Origin: Lolium rigidum
Taxonomy: Eukaryota > Streptophyta > Magnoliopsida > Poales > Poaceae
Direction of reading: 5' to 3'
DNA: 64,000 nt
NCBI RefSeq assembly: GCF_022539505.1
Contig: NC_061512.1
Location: forward strand, 147,481,962-147,545,961
The position numbers and the translations under genes were made by a program. The notes beneath the pieces are model-generated. The model was not told the origin of the DNA. It did not search any database and saw only the letters and a list, made by a program, of their open reading frames with translations. Below, in pieces: positions 47,569 to 60,102 of the stretch (position 1 is the stretch's first letter; the number at the start of each line of letters is the position of its first letter).

Positions 47569-48715
47569 GAGCATCTCCACTCGTCCCCCCGACGAGGCCC
47601 CCGGCGAGCGTTTTTTCCATCCGGACGGCGAAATTCGGCCCAGTCGCGCCCCCGGTTCCTCGTTTTCGTCCGGATTTGGGCCTAAATTCATCCGGCGATC
47701 CCACGCCCCCCCGGCCCCCCGGGGAGCTCTCGGGGACTCCGGACGAAACGAAAGCGCGCGTGGCCCCAACTTGTCGGCGACAATGGCCTCCGATCTACGG
47801 CAAAACCCTCGTCTTCCCGATCTACGGCAAAACCCTCGTCTTCCCGATCTACGGCAATACCCTCGTCGAACGAAAGCTTTGAACTCTCTAGTAACATAGA
47901 TAGATTATATATATATTTCGAATATAAAATTCGAATAAACATAAAAATTACATATAAAACTAAACTAAACTACTTCTTCTTCTTAGAAGGCCCCGCCTCA
48001 TCGTCGTCGCGGCGACGCTTCCGGCTCGTCGCCTCCTCGTCGGAGGAAGTTGAGTCCTCCGAGTCGGAGGAAGTTGAGTCCTCCTCGTCGTCGGCCTCTT
48101 CGCCCTCCTCCTCCTCGCTCCTCCTCCTGCTCCTGCTCCTCCTCCTCTTCCTCGGCCTCTTCCTCGGCCTGCTCCACGGCCTCTTCGTCCTCCTCCTCAT
48201 CGTCCCACTCGTCCTCGCTGGCCGGCGGGGGGAATCGTCGCTGCTGGACGATGCAGCTGGATCCCACCAATGGCGCCATCCAGGCGGCTTCCCTCGCTGT
48301 CGGTGTCCGATGGCCAAGAGATATCGCTCATGGTTGACGGAGGATGGTGACGAGAGAACGGATGAATGGCTCAGCCCGTCGAAAACCGTTTATGTAGGTC
48401 TCTCGACGAAAGAGAGCGGCGGTTGCTCTTCCGCGGAGTTCGTGCTCCATTACGGCGGTTCTCGCATCGAGGCCACTTCGACCGTTCCCGACGAGTCGTT
48501 TCGGCTCTCCGGTCCACTTCGCGACGGTTCAATGCGTCGAGGGAACTCCGACGATTGCCCTTCCCGGTGACTGCGCCGTCGCTATGCACGCGGTGGGTGC
48601 GCGTCCATGGGCTCGCGGCTGGAAAAATGGGCCTCCCCAGGCCAAAAACTACATCCATCCGGCGCTAAATTTCGCCGGATTTGGGCGTGGGGAGCCCAAA
48701 CGAGTGGGGATGCTC
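47569..48715 (-). mobile_element. PIF/Harbinger-like element with acidic/basic ORF cargo
   Basis: Begins GAGCATCTCCACTCGTCCCC and ends in an inverted AACGAGTGGGGATGCTC, flanked by TAA at 47566-47568 and 48716-48718; 1147 bp. No transposase. A 24-bp phrase with CGATCTACGGCAAAACCCTC is repeated three times near 47795-47860. Confidence 0.82.
47970..48337 (-). pseudogene. Low-complexity acidic/basic ORF carried by the Harbinger-like element
   Basis: An ATG at about 48337 on the minus strand opens MSDISWPSDTDSEGS. A shift to the frame with SSSSDDSPRRPART, a Glu/Arg-rich stretch and repeated DSTSSDSE units follows, with an end at GPSKKKK and a stop at 47970. The charge blocks are typical of disordered nuclear proteins, but no domain is visible. 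Similar ORFs recur in grass transposons. A frame change of one base lies near 48260. Confidence 0.45.
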
Positions 48716-48865
48716 TAACCGCGTGGAATAAAGGATGGAATTAAATGCGCGGAATTTACGCACGGAATTAAATTCGCGGATTTTATGGGAAAACAACAAA
48801 AAATGCGGAAAGGGAAGCGGGCGCTCTCGCGCAAGAAACTAGCCGCGCATGGTCGAACACGGTAA

Positions 48866-49157
48866 GGCCTTGTTCGGCAGAGAGGGTTTGAAGAGTTTCG
48901 ATGTGTCTAATCCCGGCCCGATTTAAATCCACTTGAAGCCACGATCGGCCCATTCGGCAGGATGGTTTTGGACGGGATCAACCCAGCGAACCCTCCCGAT
49001 ACACCACCGGGTAGACCTGGAACTGAAACCGCTTGTCCCCCCTCGCGTTTCTGGCCGTTGGCCTGCGAAGTGGATTGGGTGAAGGGGGTGATTTCACCAA
49101 AAACCGGTGGATTAATACACAGAAAAACTCATTAAACCTCTTGTCCCGAACAGGCCC
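48866..49157. mobile_element. Tourist MITE (PIF/Harbinger-derived)
   Basis: Starts GGCCTTGTTCGGCAGAG and ends CCCGAACAGGCCC, flanked by TAA on both sides (48863-48865, 49158-49160); 292 bp. This terminal sequence is characteristic of grass Tourist elements. Confidence 0.85.
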
Positions 49158-49187
49158 TAAAGAGATCTGGATATACAACGTGCTTAC

Positions 49188-50293
49188 GAACATCTTAGGA
49201 CCGAAGCCCAAAAAGGCTTTAGAGGAGCAAATGTCCGCCGCCTAATGGCCAGAACCGACGCTAGCCGAAACCCTAATGGCTATAGAGGAGCAAAAAATTC
49301 GCTGATCGGTCTCCGTGGCCGCTCGTCTAAAAGTTTGCTCATCCACCTTCGCCTCTGCCCGTCCCATGGCAGCGCCGCCGCGGGCTGTTCCTTGACCAGT
49401 CCTGCGACAATAGCTAGCCGGCGCCGACTCCACGTAGGCTCCCTGACCCTCCTACCATCTCCGCGTAGCCGCCAACATCCTATATGGACTGAATCTGGCG
49501 GCGCAACATCGACGAGAAACTAGATTCACGTGGTCGCTCACCTCCGGTATGGCTTCTTCGTCCTCGCGCCGCTGCAAGTCGTCGAATTTAGGGTTAAATG
49601 ACCTTGTGTGGGCGTCGGCAGCAGCAACCGCACCAGCACCGGCTCCGGCAGCGCCATCACCTCCGGTGCTGGCTGTAGCCCTTGCCCCTTCCCCAGCTCC
49701 AGCACCGACACCGGACATGAAGAAGATGATCCTTGGATCCCAGATCCACGAAGGTATGCTTTTCAACCCCTTGTTGTTTGGGAAATTTGGTGAATTTCTG
49801 CAGATGAACAAGATGTTTGTTCGTTTAAATTCATAGCAAGAAGAAGAGACAAGGAAAATGGACCGAGGATGAGGACAACGATTTATACTTCACATGGCAT
49901 GATCAAACACACATTGGAGATAACCAACTGTTCAAGCAATTTTGGGAAGTGATCCACGTCAACTTCAATCAAAGAACAAGTGGAAATGGTCGATCCTTGC
50001 CATCGATAACGAGTAGCTGGTCGGCTGTAGTCATACGCTACAATACGAGGAAGTTTGAGGATGATGATGACTAGTGATGTCAATTTGTGCGACTTTAAAT
50101 GCATTATGAATCATCTGATGTTATGTTGTCATGTATGAATGTGCTCAAATTTGCAAATTATGTTGAAAAAAAAGTTTGATCAAGTTTTTGGGGTTCAGTT
50201 CTATGGCGCAAAATTTAGAGGAGAAAATATAGGAAGTTAAGTTTTAGGGAGGCTTTTACTCCTCTAAGTTTTTTACTTCGGTTAGGGATGCTC
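49188..50293 (+). mobile_element. Harbinger-like element carrying a SANT/Myb-like gene
   Basis: The left end GAACATCTTAGGACCGAAGC and the right end, read inverted as GAGCATCCCTAACCGAAG, align through CTTAGAGGAG(T/C)AAA. TTAC flanks both sides (49184-49187, 50294-50297). It is 1106 bp long. Divergent TIRs suggest an old copy. Confidence 0.65.
49549..50074 (+). CDS. SANT/Myb-like protein, possible remnant of Harbinger ORF1
   Basis: Exon 1 (49549-49753) gives MASSSSRRCKSSNLGLNDLV, an Ala/Pro-rich linker and TPDMKKMILGSQIHE, then a donor GGTATGC. The downstream segment (from about 49849) reads KKKRQGKWTEDEDNDLYFTW, FKQFWEVIHVNFNQR and KFEDDDD, with a stop at 50072. The W..(E)DED...L...W and FW..I...FN pattern is that of the SANT/Myb-like DNA-binding protein which PIF/Harbinger elements encode beside their transposase. 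I could not find a splice acceptor that joins the exons in phase, so the model is uncertain and the gene may be decayed. It lies wholly inside the Harbinger-like element. Confidence 0.45.
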
Positions 50294-50297
50294 TTAC

Positions 50298-51386
50298 AAT
50301 CGTGCAACACAAAGCCAACTGAAGACAAAACAAGAAAGAACAACTTCAGACGCCTAGTCTACAACCCGTTGACAAGAGCAAAACCAGAAGACAACAAGGT
50401 CTTCTCCATCTGGACACACGCCTAGAACCAAACTCCACCATCTTCGCCTCCTAAAGGGATCGCATGTACCTTTCCTTGGCTTGGAGGACGCCGTACTATC
50501 GGGAGGCAAAGGAGTTCCCCCTAGAACACGGGGTAGTACAGAGTACGAGGCTGCCAGAGAAAAGTCTAACCGAAATGCCCAGGGAGGTTCACAAACAACC
50601 AACACCACGAAAGGTTCAATCACAACAACGAACCAAAGCTACATGAAGAAGATGCACCGAAGGGAAATGACGGAGTTGCCATGAACACCTCCAGACTGCC
50701 AAATGCCGGACCACCACCCATGTAGTCCCCCAAGATGTGGCCTACACGAAGGGCAACAACGTCGCACCGCCATCGCCATCCGAAAGGAGGGATAGTGAGG
50801 AGAGGTACCTAGATGAGGCCTTAAAGAAGAAGTTCGGTGCCCACGAAATCATCATCATCGTGGCCAACACCGCTGACCAAGAGTTTCCCCAGTACCAACA
50901 CCCACACCATACCAGCCTAACCAGCGCCAAGAGACAAGCTCTAGACATGGCAGAAGAGGAAAAAGGGCAAGGAGGAGCTTAAACTTCAGATTTGGCACCA
51001 GGACCGGCGGCTCGGCCCCGCACCAAGACCTCTGACCTCCATCTCCACGTCCGTTTTCCTACTTTGGCTTCTAATTATTGGAATCAATATGCCATTCAAA
51101 TCAGTTACCATATATAAGTAATCAGCAAACTAAAGATAAGAGTATATCGACATTCGAGATTGAAGTTTGAATGAAGTCTAGCTTAAGATGGGATTAAATG
51201 TGAAATATTCTAGCTTAGAAGGAATTCCCAATAACGCTAGATACCGAGTGAATCTACTTTTTTTTTATTTTAACAAATGCAAAAGCTTAGCCCTATCTAT
51301 TAACTAAGAAGAATGCGCCGACTTAATTCGAGAGAAAACGGGCTAAACTGATACAAACAGGGCCAAACCCACCGAGACACCAAAAC
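50298..51386. other. Unassigned sequence
   Basis: Contains an open frame at 50737-50982 (MAYTKGNNVAPPSPSERRDS, ending EEEKGQGGA) without a recognised domain, start context or neighbours. The base composition suggests an old coding or retroelement remnant. Nothing else is recognised. Confidence 0.35.
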
Positions 51387-51631
51387 TGTTAGGAATAGTT
51401 AGCGTTACATCTAGGCTAAATAGGAAGTTAGCTTTCATATCAGCTATTAGCAGTTAGATTGACTGCGTTGTGCAAACGCTATTTCTCTTGAAGAGGCGTC
51501 TTGCCTGTTCTAACATGCATGTTATAACCGACCTATGTTTATATCTGTTGGGGACATATAAATATCCAACTCCTTGATCAATACAATGACTTGATTCTCT
51601 CAATTTTTAGTTGTAAACAACGTTATCAACA
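51387..51631 (+). repeat. Possible short LTR remnant (Copia-like)
   Basis: TGTTAGGAATAGTTAGCG ... ACATATAAATATCC ... CGTTATCAACA has the TG...CA ends and promoter-like interior of a short Copia LTR, but no matching target duplication or primer-binding site follows. Sequence from 51632 to 51747 is unassigned. Confidence 0.3.
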
Positions 51632-51750
51632 CTTTTCTCTGCCAAGAGCATGATAGCCACACACAAAAATTCTACTTTGGAGAACAAGGATCAGAGTAGA
51701 AGAACTTGGAGACGGAGTATGATTTTTCGCTCACCGTCGAAGAAAGATAA

Positions 51751-52442
51751 GAGCATCTCCAACAGGCGCACTAAATTTCGGCACGCTAAACGTCGCTTCC
51801 ACCGCGCTGTAAACATATAACGCGCGCTGCACTGAAATTTGCCCCGCCGGATGCTCTATTTTACAGCGCGTGCTCAGGCGCTATAAACGTCGCTTCCACG
51901 GACGTTGTATTATGCAGCGTGCAGCGCGGCGCAAACTACTATTTTGATCATTTTTTCTTCCAAATAGATCAAACAAAACACGAATAATTAACTGGAAATA
52001 CGAAATATATTTAGAAACTTCGACGGTACAACAACATTTATTTAGAAACTAGCCTAAACTACTCGGAGTCCCAGTCGAAATCCGACGAGCGGGTGGTGTC
52101 GGACACCGGAGTGGATGTCCACTCGAAGGAGGAGGATGAGGAGGAGAGGACGATCGTCGATGGGCAGGCGCCATTTTTCTTCTCCTCCGCCTTCCTCGCG
52201 GCCTTCTCCACCCTATCCGCTTTCCTCGCCGCCGACTTCGCCCGACGCTCGTCGCGGTCCGCCTTCTTGTTCTTCGCTGCCACCGCCTTCTGCTCCTCCT
52301 TCTGCGCGTAGAAGGCCTCCATCGCGGCGACGTCCTTCGGAAGCTGCCACGCCCACTCGAGGCGGAGGCGCTCGTCATGACGGCCGGAGACGGCGGCGCG
52401 AGCGCTTCCGCTTGCTCCCACATCCACACGTCGTGGAAGTTC
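51751..52442 (-). mobile_element. PIF/Harbinger-like element, cut by the Gypsy LTR
   Basis: Starts GAGCATCTCCAACAGGCGC after TAA (51748-51750). Its right end lies beyond the LTR retrotransposon inserted at 52443, outside the window. It carries an ORF on the minus strand and no transposase. Confidence 0.7.
52049..52442 (-). pseudogene. Coiled-coil ORF of the Harbinger-like element, 5' end cut off
   Basis: The minus-strand frame reads LEWAWQLPKDVAAMEAFYAQ, then about 50 Ala/Lys/Arg/Glu-rich residues likely to form a coiled coil (DRDERRAKSAARKADRVEKA), then NGACPSTIVLSSSSS and the tail SSDFDWDSE with a stop at 52049. The pattern recurs in grass transposon proteins of unknown role. The native start is lost because the LTR begins at 52443. 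Confidence 0.5.
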
Positions 52443-53603
52443 TGTTATCACCAGAATTTGACCGGATCAGAGGTGGGCCGCGATTGGAGATGGGCTTGAA
52501 GGATATACATGGAAGGAATACATGAATCGGCCTTATATGCAAAGTTTGGGCTAGTTTGCCCGTGTATCTGTAATATAGTAGGATACGTGTCGATTAGATA
52601 GAGTTTGGCTCGTGCCCGGTTGGGATTATTCCCACGTTAGAAAGTCTACGGACTATAAATATGTATCTAGGGTTTATGAAATAAACAACAATCACGTTCA
52701 CCACAAACCAATCTAGGCGCATCGCCAACTCCCTTGTCTCGAGGGTTTTCTTCCGGGTAAGCATCATGCTGCCTAGATCGCATCTTGCGATCTAGGAAGT
52801 ACACGTTTATTCGTTGTTCATGCGTTGCTTGTGCTGAAGCCTTGTTGATGGCGAGCAACGTAGTTATCATAGATGTGTTAGGGTTAGCATTGTTCATCGT
52901 ATCATATGCTGTCGTCGTGCAACCCTTAGACATCTAGCCGCCCTTACACCTATCTTAGGTGTAAGGGCGGCACCCCGCTTGATCATTATTTAGTAGATCC
53001 GATCCGTTATGATTGCTCCTTGTTCTTCAAGGATTAGTTTAATATCCGCATAGTTAGGCCTTACAAACGGGTTGAAGGATCCAGTGGCGCGTAGGGTGTA
53101 GTTTGCTAGCCCTAGACAAGATGTTCCGGGGATCAACTTCATGTTGGTTTTTAGGCCTTGTCTAGGGTCGGTTTACGATCATCGTGCGTGGCCGCCAGGC
53201 TCAATCACGAGTAGGATGTTCCGATTATGTGGTGAAAACCCTAAATCGTAGTAGGTCGTTTTAGCTTTATTTCGATCAAGCAGGACCACCATATATTCGT
53301 ACACCTCGTACGGATCATGGGTGGATCGGCTCCTTGAGCCGATTCACGAGACAACCCGAGAGCCGATCGAGGCTCGTATTTAATGTTTACGTGTATGCCA
53401 TGCAGGAAACTAAGCGAGGCACATCCAACACCTTCCTGACCGGGTATAGGTCAGGTGGCACGCCCTTGCACCAGCATCGGACGTGCGTGCCGAGTCTTTG
53501 CGGGCCGTCGCTCGGAGGGACCAGGGCCAGCCGCAGCCCCGGGAGCCTCCCGGCTCTATCGTGTTGCCCGTCGCTGCTCGCCGGTGGGTTTCCGACCGCA
53601 ACA
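52443..53603 (+). repeat. 5' LTR of the Gypsy-type element
   Basis: Starts TGTTATCACCAGAATTTGAC and ends GACCGCAACA. A TATA box (GGACTATAAATATG) lies near 52651. A perfect 14-bp hairpin CCGCCCTTACACCT-atctt-AGGTGTAAGGGCGG lies at 52938-52970. Confidence 0.75.
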
Positions 53604-55817
53604 CATTTCGGCACGCCCGGTGGGACAATCTTCGACATCAACCGCATCACCATCTACATCTGAGATGGCGGAAGGCACTCCAGTCACGTACGAGGATCTG
53701 ACCGAGGAACTCAAGAAGAAGTATGACGAGGTCAAAGCAATCCTCGAAGCCGACCTCATCGGCTCTTTTCACAGAACCCGCTCACACGGCATCAGGTGGA
53801 AAGGGTTCTCACGTGAAGGCGCGCTCGATGGAGTGGACCTGTCCGCCCCGTCAGAAGAACGCACCAGGTCTCTGCGTTAGGAGATTAACTTCATTATAGC
53901 TCATTCGCTGCACCGCCATTCTGAGAGCCTGGTGAACACTTTGGAGCGTGTCGCTCTTCGGGTGATCCAGGAAATCATGAGGCATCAATACTCTCCGTCA
54001 GGACCAGCTCTAGGGACTCACCAAGGAGAGATGCCACTCCAGTCCCGACCACCGCTGCCATTCGCGTTGGCAGCGCCAGAAGTGCCGAGTTCACCGGCAT
54101 ACGTCGTCTACAAGATCGGTGGTGACCCTAGTGACTACCAGTTCTTGCATGAGGCGCCTAAGGAGATCCCTCACGGATACACGTGCACATACGTGCCGGA
54201 CCGCACTAATCGGGCACTCACAAACCGGACCGCAACGACAGGGACTTCTGGAACAACAGGAGGAACTTCGGGGACAGATCTTGAGAAGCGTACGTGGCTA
54301 GCTAAGTACGCCACCCCGATAAACCTCCGCAGCCCAACTCCTCGCAGTTGGCTCGCAGCTTGAGAAGCAAGCGTGGCTGGCTAAGTATGCCACTCCGGCG
54401 AATCTTCAGAGTTCAAATCCTGCAGCCAGCACCGCGGATCAGATCAGTACCATCTTGAGAGACCAGTTCGGCATGGTGCCGAAAAGAAGGGCAATCGGCT
54501 ATTCCAAGCCGTACCCCAACGAGTACGAATTGATCCCACTTCCACCCAAATATCGGCTCCCTGAATTCTCCAAATTTAGTGGATCAGATGGTTCCAGCTC
54601 AATCGAGCATGTGAGCCGATATTTGGCACAGCTGGGCACGATCTCAGCATCAGATGAGCTGCGTGTGAGGTTTTCGCACAGTCCCTCACAGGATCGGCTT
54701 TCGGGTGGTACACATCGCTGCCACCAGACTCAATCCGGACTTGGAAGCAGTTGGAGGAGCAGTTCCACATGCAGTATCACTCAGAGGCTTCCGAGACTGG
54801 CATTGCCGATCTAGCACAAGTGCGACAGAAGCGCGGAGAAACAGTGTCAGAATACATCCAGCGCTTCAGAACCGTTAGGAACCGATGCTATTCGGCTCGT
54901 GTGACTGAAAAAGAAGCAGTCGAGTTGGCGGTGGTGGGTCTCGCATCACCGATCAAGGACGTGGCCTCCCAAGCAGAGTACCCTTCACTGGCGCACATGG
55001 TGCAGAAGCTGTCATCATATGAGTAGCGCCACCCAGATATTTACCAAGATAAATTCAAACGTGCGGTGGTCCTGGTTGAGGCAGATGAAGACGAAGGCTC
55101 AGCGGGAGATCAAGAGGTAGCAGTGGCTGAATGGACTCGGGGGGCAAGCCTCGTGTCCTGCAAGTGGGTTAAGCCACAAGGTCCTCCAAGAGGGTTTGAC
55201 TTCGACGTGACCAAAGCTGAGCAAATTTTTGACCTCTTACTTAAGGAGAAACAGCTAAAGGTACCCGAAGGCCACAAGATCCCCACGGCGCAGGAGCTGA
55301 ACGGAAAGCCATACTGCAAGTGGCATAACACGTTCACCCATGCCACCAACGACTGCAGGGTGTGGCGGCAGCAGGTCCAAATGGCGATAGAATAAGAGCG
55401 TCTAATTTTCAGCCAGTACACCATGAAGGTCGACACACACCCCTTCCCCGCCGTTAACCTGGTGGAGTGCACTTACCCTGGAGGGTACCAGCCAACATTC
55501 TCGTTCAAAATCAACATGGTAGGACCTGGGCACCACTCTGGTAAGGACGGAGACGAGGGCAGCTGCTCTCATAGCAAGGACACAGAGGAAGCCGTTCCAC
55601 GCGATCGGCTCCGGCACGATCGCAAGCGCTACATCACAGAGGGAGAAGTGAGGAATGTGCGATATCAGCGACCTCTCTCTGATCACCTCCTCAACAAATA
55701 TGTGAGTCAATACGACCAACGCCGACGATACAACAGCGAGGACGAAAGAAATCGTCTGGCTAGGGACGCCAGGAGACATCGTCGGCATGATCGCGATGAG
55801 GAGAGATATGAGCGCCA

Positions 55818-57524
55818 TGATGTCTACGGGTGCTTCTATTCTTGTAGACAGTGTTGGGCCTCCAAGAGCAGAGGTTTGTAGAACAGCAGCAAGTTTCCCT
55901 TAAGTGGATCACCCAAGGTTTATCGAACTCAGGGAGGAAGAGGTCAAAGATATCCCTCTCATGCAACCCTGCAACCACAAAGCAAGAAGTCTCTTGTGTC
56001 CCCAACACACCTAATAGGTGCACTAGTTCGGCGAAGAGATAGTGAAATACAAGTGGTATAAATAAGTATGAGCAGTGGCAACGCAGCAGAAAAGTGCTTT
56101 GCCCAGGACAGTAAACAAGCAGTAGTAATGCAGCAGTAGTAACGCAGTAAAACAGTAAACAAGCAGCGATAGCAGTATTTAGGAACAAGGCCTAGGGATT
56201 AGACTTTCACTAGTGGACACTCTCAACTTTGATCACATAACAAAATAGATAAATGCATACTCTACACTCTTTTGTTGGATGATGAACACCATTGCGTAGG
56301 ATTACATGAACCCTCAATGCCGGAGTTAACAAGCTCCACAATTCAATGTTCATATTTAAATAACCTTAGAGTGCATGAAAGATCAACACGACTAAACCAA
56401 GTACTAACATAGCATGCACACTCGTCACCTTCACACTATGTAGGAGGAATAGATCACATCAATACCATCATAGCAATAGTTAACTTCATAATCTACAAGA
56501 GATCACAATCATAGTCTACGCCAAGTACTAACACAGATGCACACACCTGTCACCATTACACCGTGCGGGAGGAATAAAACTACTTTAATAACATCACTAG
56601 AGTAGCACATAGATAAATTGTGATACAAAACACATTGCAATCATAAAGAGATATAAATAAGCACTTCACTATGCCATTCATAACAGTGAATAAGTATTCT
56701 GTGAAATATAGCCTAAGAGACCCACACGGTGCACACACTCGTCACCTTTACACACGTGGGACAAGGAGTCTCCGGAGATCACATAAGTAAAACCCACTTG
56801 ACTAGCATAATGACATCTAGATTACAAGCATCATCATATGAATCTCAATCATGTAAGGCAGCTCATGAGATTATTGTATTGAAGCACATAGGAGAGAGAT
56901 TAACCACATAGCTACCGGTACAGCCCCGAGCCTCGATGGAGAACTACTCCCTCCTCATGGGAGACAGCAGCGTTGATGAAGATGGCGGTGGTGTCGATGG
57001 AGGAGCCTTCCGGGGGCACTTCCCCATCCCGGCGGCGTGCCGGAACGGAGACTCTCGTCCCCGGATCTTGGCTTCGCGATGGCGGCAGCTGTGGAAGGTT
57101 TCTCGTACCGTGGCTTTTCCGTCTCGAGGTTTTAGGTCTGGGACCTTTTTATAGGCGAAGAGGCGGCGCAGGAGGGCTGACAGGGTGGCCTCACCCTAGG
57201 CCGGCGCGGCCAGGGTCTGGCCCGCGCGGCCCTATGGTGTGGGGCCCCCTGGCTCTCCTCCGACCGTCCTTCGGTGTTCTGGATGCTTCCGGGCAAAATA
57301 GGAACCTGGGCGTTGATTTCGTCCAATTCCGAGAATATTTCGTTACTAGGATTTCTGAAACCAAAAACAGCAGAAAACAACAGAATCGGCACTTCGGCAT
57401 CTTGTTAATAGGTTAGTTCCGTGAAAATGCACGAATATGACATAAAGTATGCATAAAACATGTAGATATCATCAATAATGTGGCATGGAACATAAGAAAT
57501 TATCGATACCTCGGAGACGTATCA
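55818..57524 (-). repeat. 3' LTR of the minus-strand element
   Basis: About 1707 bp. Its terminal inverted motif is altered (GATACCTCGGAGACGTATCA where the other LTR has GATACGTCGGAGACGTATCA). Confidence 0.9.
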
Positions 57525-60102
57525 AGCATCCCCAAGCTTAGTTCTCGCTCGTCCCGAGCAGGTAAACGATAACAAAGATAATTTCTGGAGTGACATGCCA
57601 TCATAACCTTGATCATACTATTGTAAGCATATGTAATGAATGCAGCGATCAAAACAATGGTAATGACATGAGTAAACAACTGAATCATAAAGCAAAGACT
57701 TTTCATGAATAGTACTTTCAAGACAAGCATCAATAAGTCTTGCATAAGAGTTAACTCATAAAGCAATAATTCAAAGTAAAAGGTATTGAAGCAACATAAA
57801 GGAAGATTAAGTTTCAGCGGTTGCTTTCAACTTGTAACATGTATATCTCATGGATAATTGTCAACATAAAGTAATATAACAAATGCAATATGCAAGTATG
57901 TAAGAATCAATGCACAGTTCACACAAGTGTTTGCTTCTTGAGGTGGAGAGAAATAGGTGAACTGACTCAACATTAAAAGTAAAAGAAAGGTCCTTCAAAG
58001 AGGAAAGCATCGATTGCTATATTTGTGCTAGAGCTTTTATTTTGAAAACATGAAACAATTTTGTCAACGGTAGTAATAAAGCATATGTATCATGTAAATT
58101 ATATCTTACAAGTTGCAAGCCTCATGCATAGTATACTAATAGTGCCCGCACCTTGTCCTAATTAGCTTGGACTACCGGATCATCGCAATACACATGTTTT
58201 AACCAAGTGTCACAATGGGGTACCTCCATGCCGCCTGTACAAAGGTCTAAGGAGAAAGCTCGCATTTTGGATTTCTCGCTTTTGATTATTCTCAACTTAG
58301 ACATCCATACCGGGACAACATGGACAACAGATAATGGACTCCTCTTTAATGCATAAGCATGTGGCAACAATTATTATTCTCATATGAGATTGAGGATATA
58401 TGTCCAAAACTCGAAACTTCCACCATGAATCATGGCTTTAGTTAGCGGCCCAATGTTCTTCTCTAACAATATGCATGCTCCAACCATTAAGGTGGTAGAT
58501 CTCTCTTACTTCAGACAAGACAGACATGCATAGCAACTCACATGATATTCAACAAAGAGTTGATGGCGTCCCCAGGAACATGGTTATCGCACAACAAGCA
58601 ACTTAATAAGAGATAAAGTGCATAAGTACATATTCAATACCACAATAATTTTTAAGCTATTTTGTCCCATGAGCTATATATTGTAAAGGCGAATGATGGA
58701 ATTTTAAAGGTAGCACTCAAGCAATTTACTTTGGAATGGCGGAGAAATACCATGTAGTAGGTAGGTATGGTGGACACAAATGGCATAGTGGTTGGCTCAA
58801 GGATTTTGGATGCATGAGAAGTATTCCCTCTCGATACAAGGTTTAGGCTAGCAAGGTTATTTGAAACAAACACAAGGATGAACCGGTGCAGCAAAACTCA
58901 CATAAAAGGCATATTGTAAACATTATAAGATTCTACACCGTCTTCCTTGTTGTTCAAAACTCAATACTAAAAATTATCTAGACCTTAGAGAGACCAATTA
59001 TGCAAACCAAATTTTAGCAAGCTCTATGTATTTCTTCATTAATGGGTGCAAAGTATATGATGCAAGAGCTTAAACATGAGCACAACAATTGCCAAGTATC
59101 AAATTATTCAAGACATTTTACCAATTACTACATGTAGCATTTTCCAATTCCAACCATATAACAATTTAACGAAGCAGTTTCAACCTTCGCCATGAAAATT
59201 AAAGGCTAAGAACACATGTGTTCATACGAACCAGCGGAGCGTGTCTCTCTCCCACACAAGCATTTATTCAAACAAAAACAAAAACAAAAGCACACGGACG
59301 CTCCAAGTAAAGTACATAAGATGTGGCCGAATAAAAATATAGTTTCAAGAGAAGGAACTCGATAATTTGTCGATGAAGAAGGGGATGCCTTGGGCATCCC
59401 CAAGCTTAGATGCTTGAGTCTTCTTGAAATATGCAGGGTGAACCACCGGGCATCCCCAAGCTTAGAGCTTTCACTCTTCTTGATCATAGTATATCATCCT
59501 CCTCTCTTGATCCTTGAAAACTTCCTCCACACCAAACTCGAAACAACTCATTAGAGGGTTAGTGCACAATAAAAATTAACATGTTCAGAGGTGACACAAT
59601 CATTCTTAACACTTCGGACATTGCATAAAGCTACTCGGACATTAATGGAACAAATAAATTCATCCACCATAGCAAAAGAGGCAATGCGAAATAAAAGGCA
59701 GCATCTCGTCAAAACAGTAACTAGTCCGTAAAGATGGATTTTATTGAGGCACCAGACTTGCTCAAATGAAAATGCCCAAATTGAATGAAAGTTGCGTACA
59801 TATCTAAGGATCACGCACGTAAATTGGCATATTTTCTGAGCTACCTACGAGGGGCAGGTCGAAATTCGTGACGAAGCAAAGAAATCAGTAATCGTGCAAG
59901 TAATCCAAATCTAGTATGAACCTTACTATCAAAGACTTTACTTGGCACAACAAAACACAAAACTAAGATAAGGAGAGGTTGCTACAGTAGTAAACAACTT
60001 CCAAGACTCAAATATAAAACAAAAATACCGTAGCAAAATAAACACATGGGTTATCTCCCAAGAAGTTCTTTCTTTATAGCCATTAAGATGGGCTCAGCAG
60101 TT
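57525..60102 (-). other. Non-coding internal region of the minus-strand element
   Basis: No ORF of note. The stretch 57525-59960 is a reverse-strand homologue of 24600-26786, including two copies of GGCATCCCCAAGCTTAG near 59394 and 59450. Confidence 0.7.
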
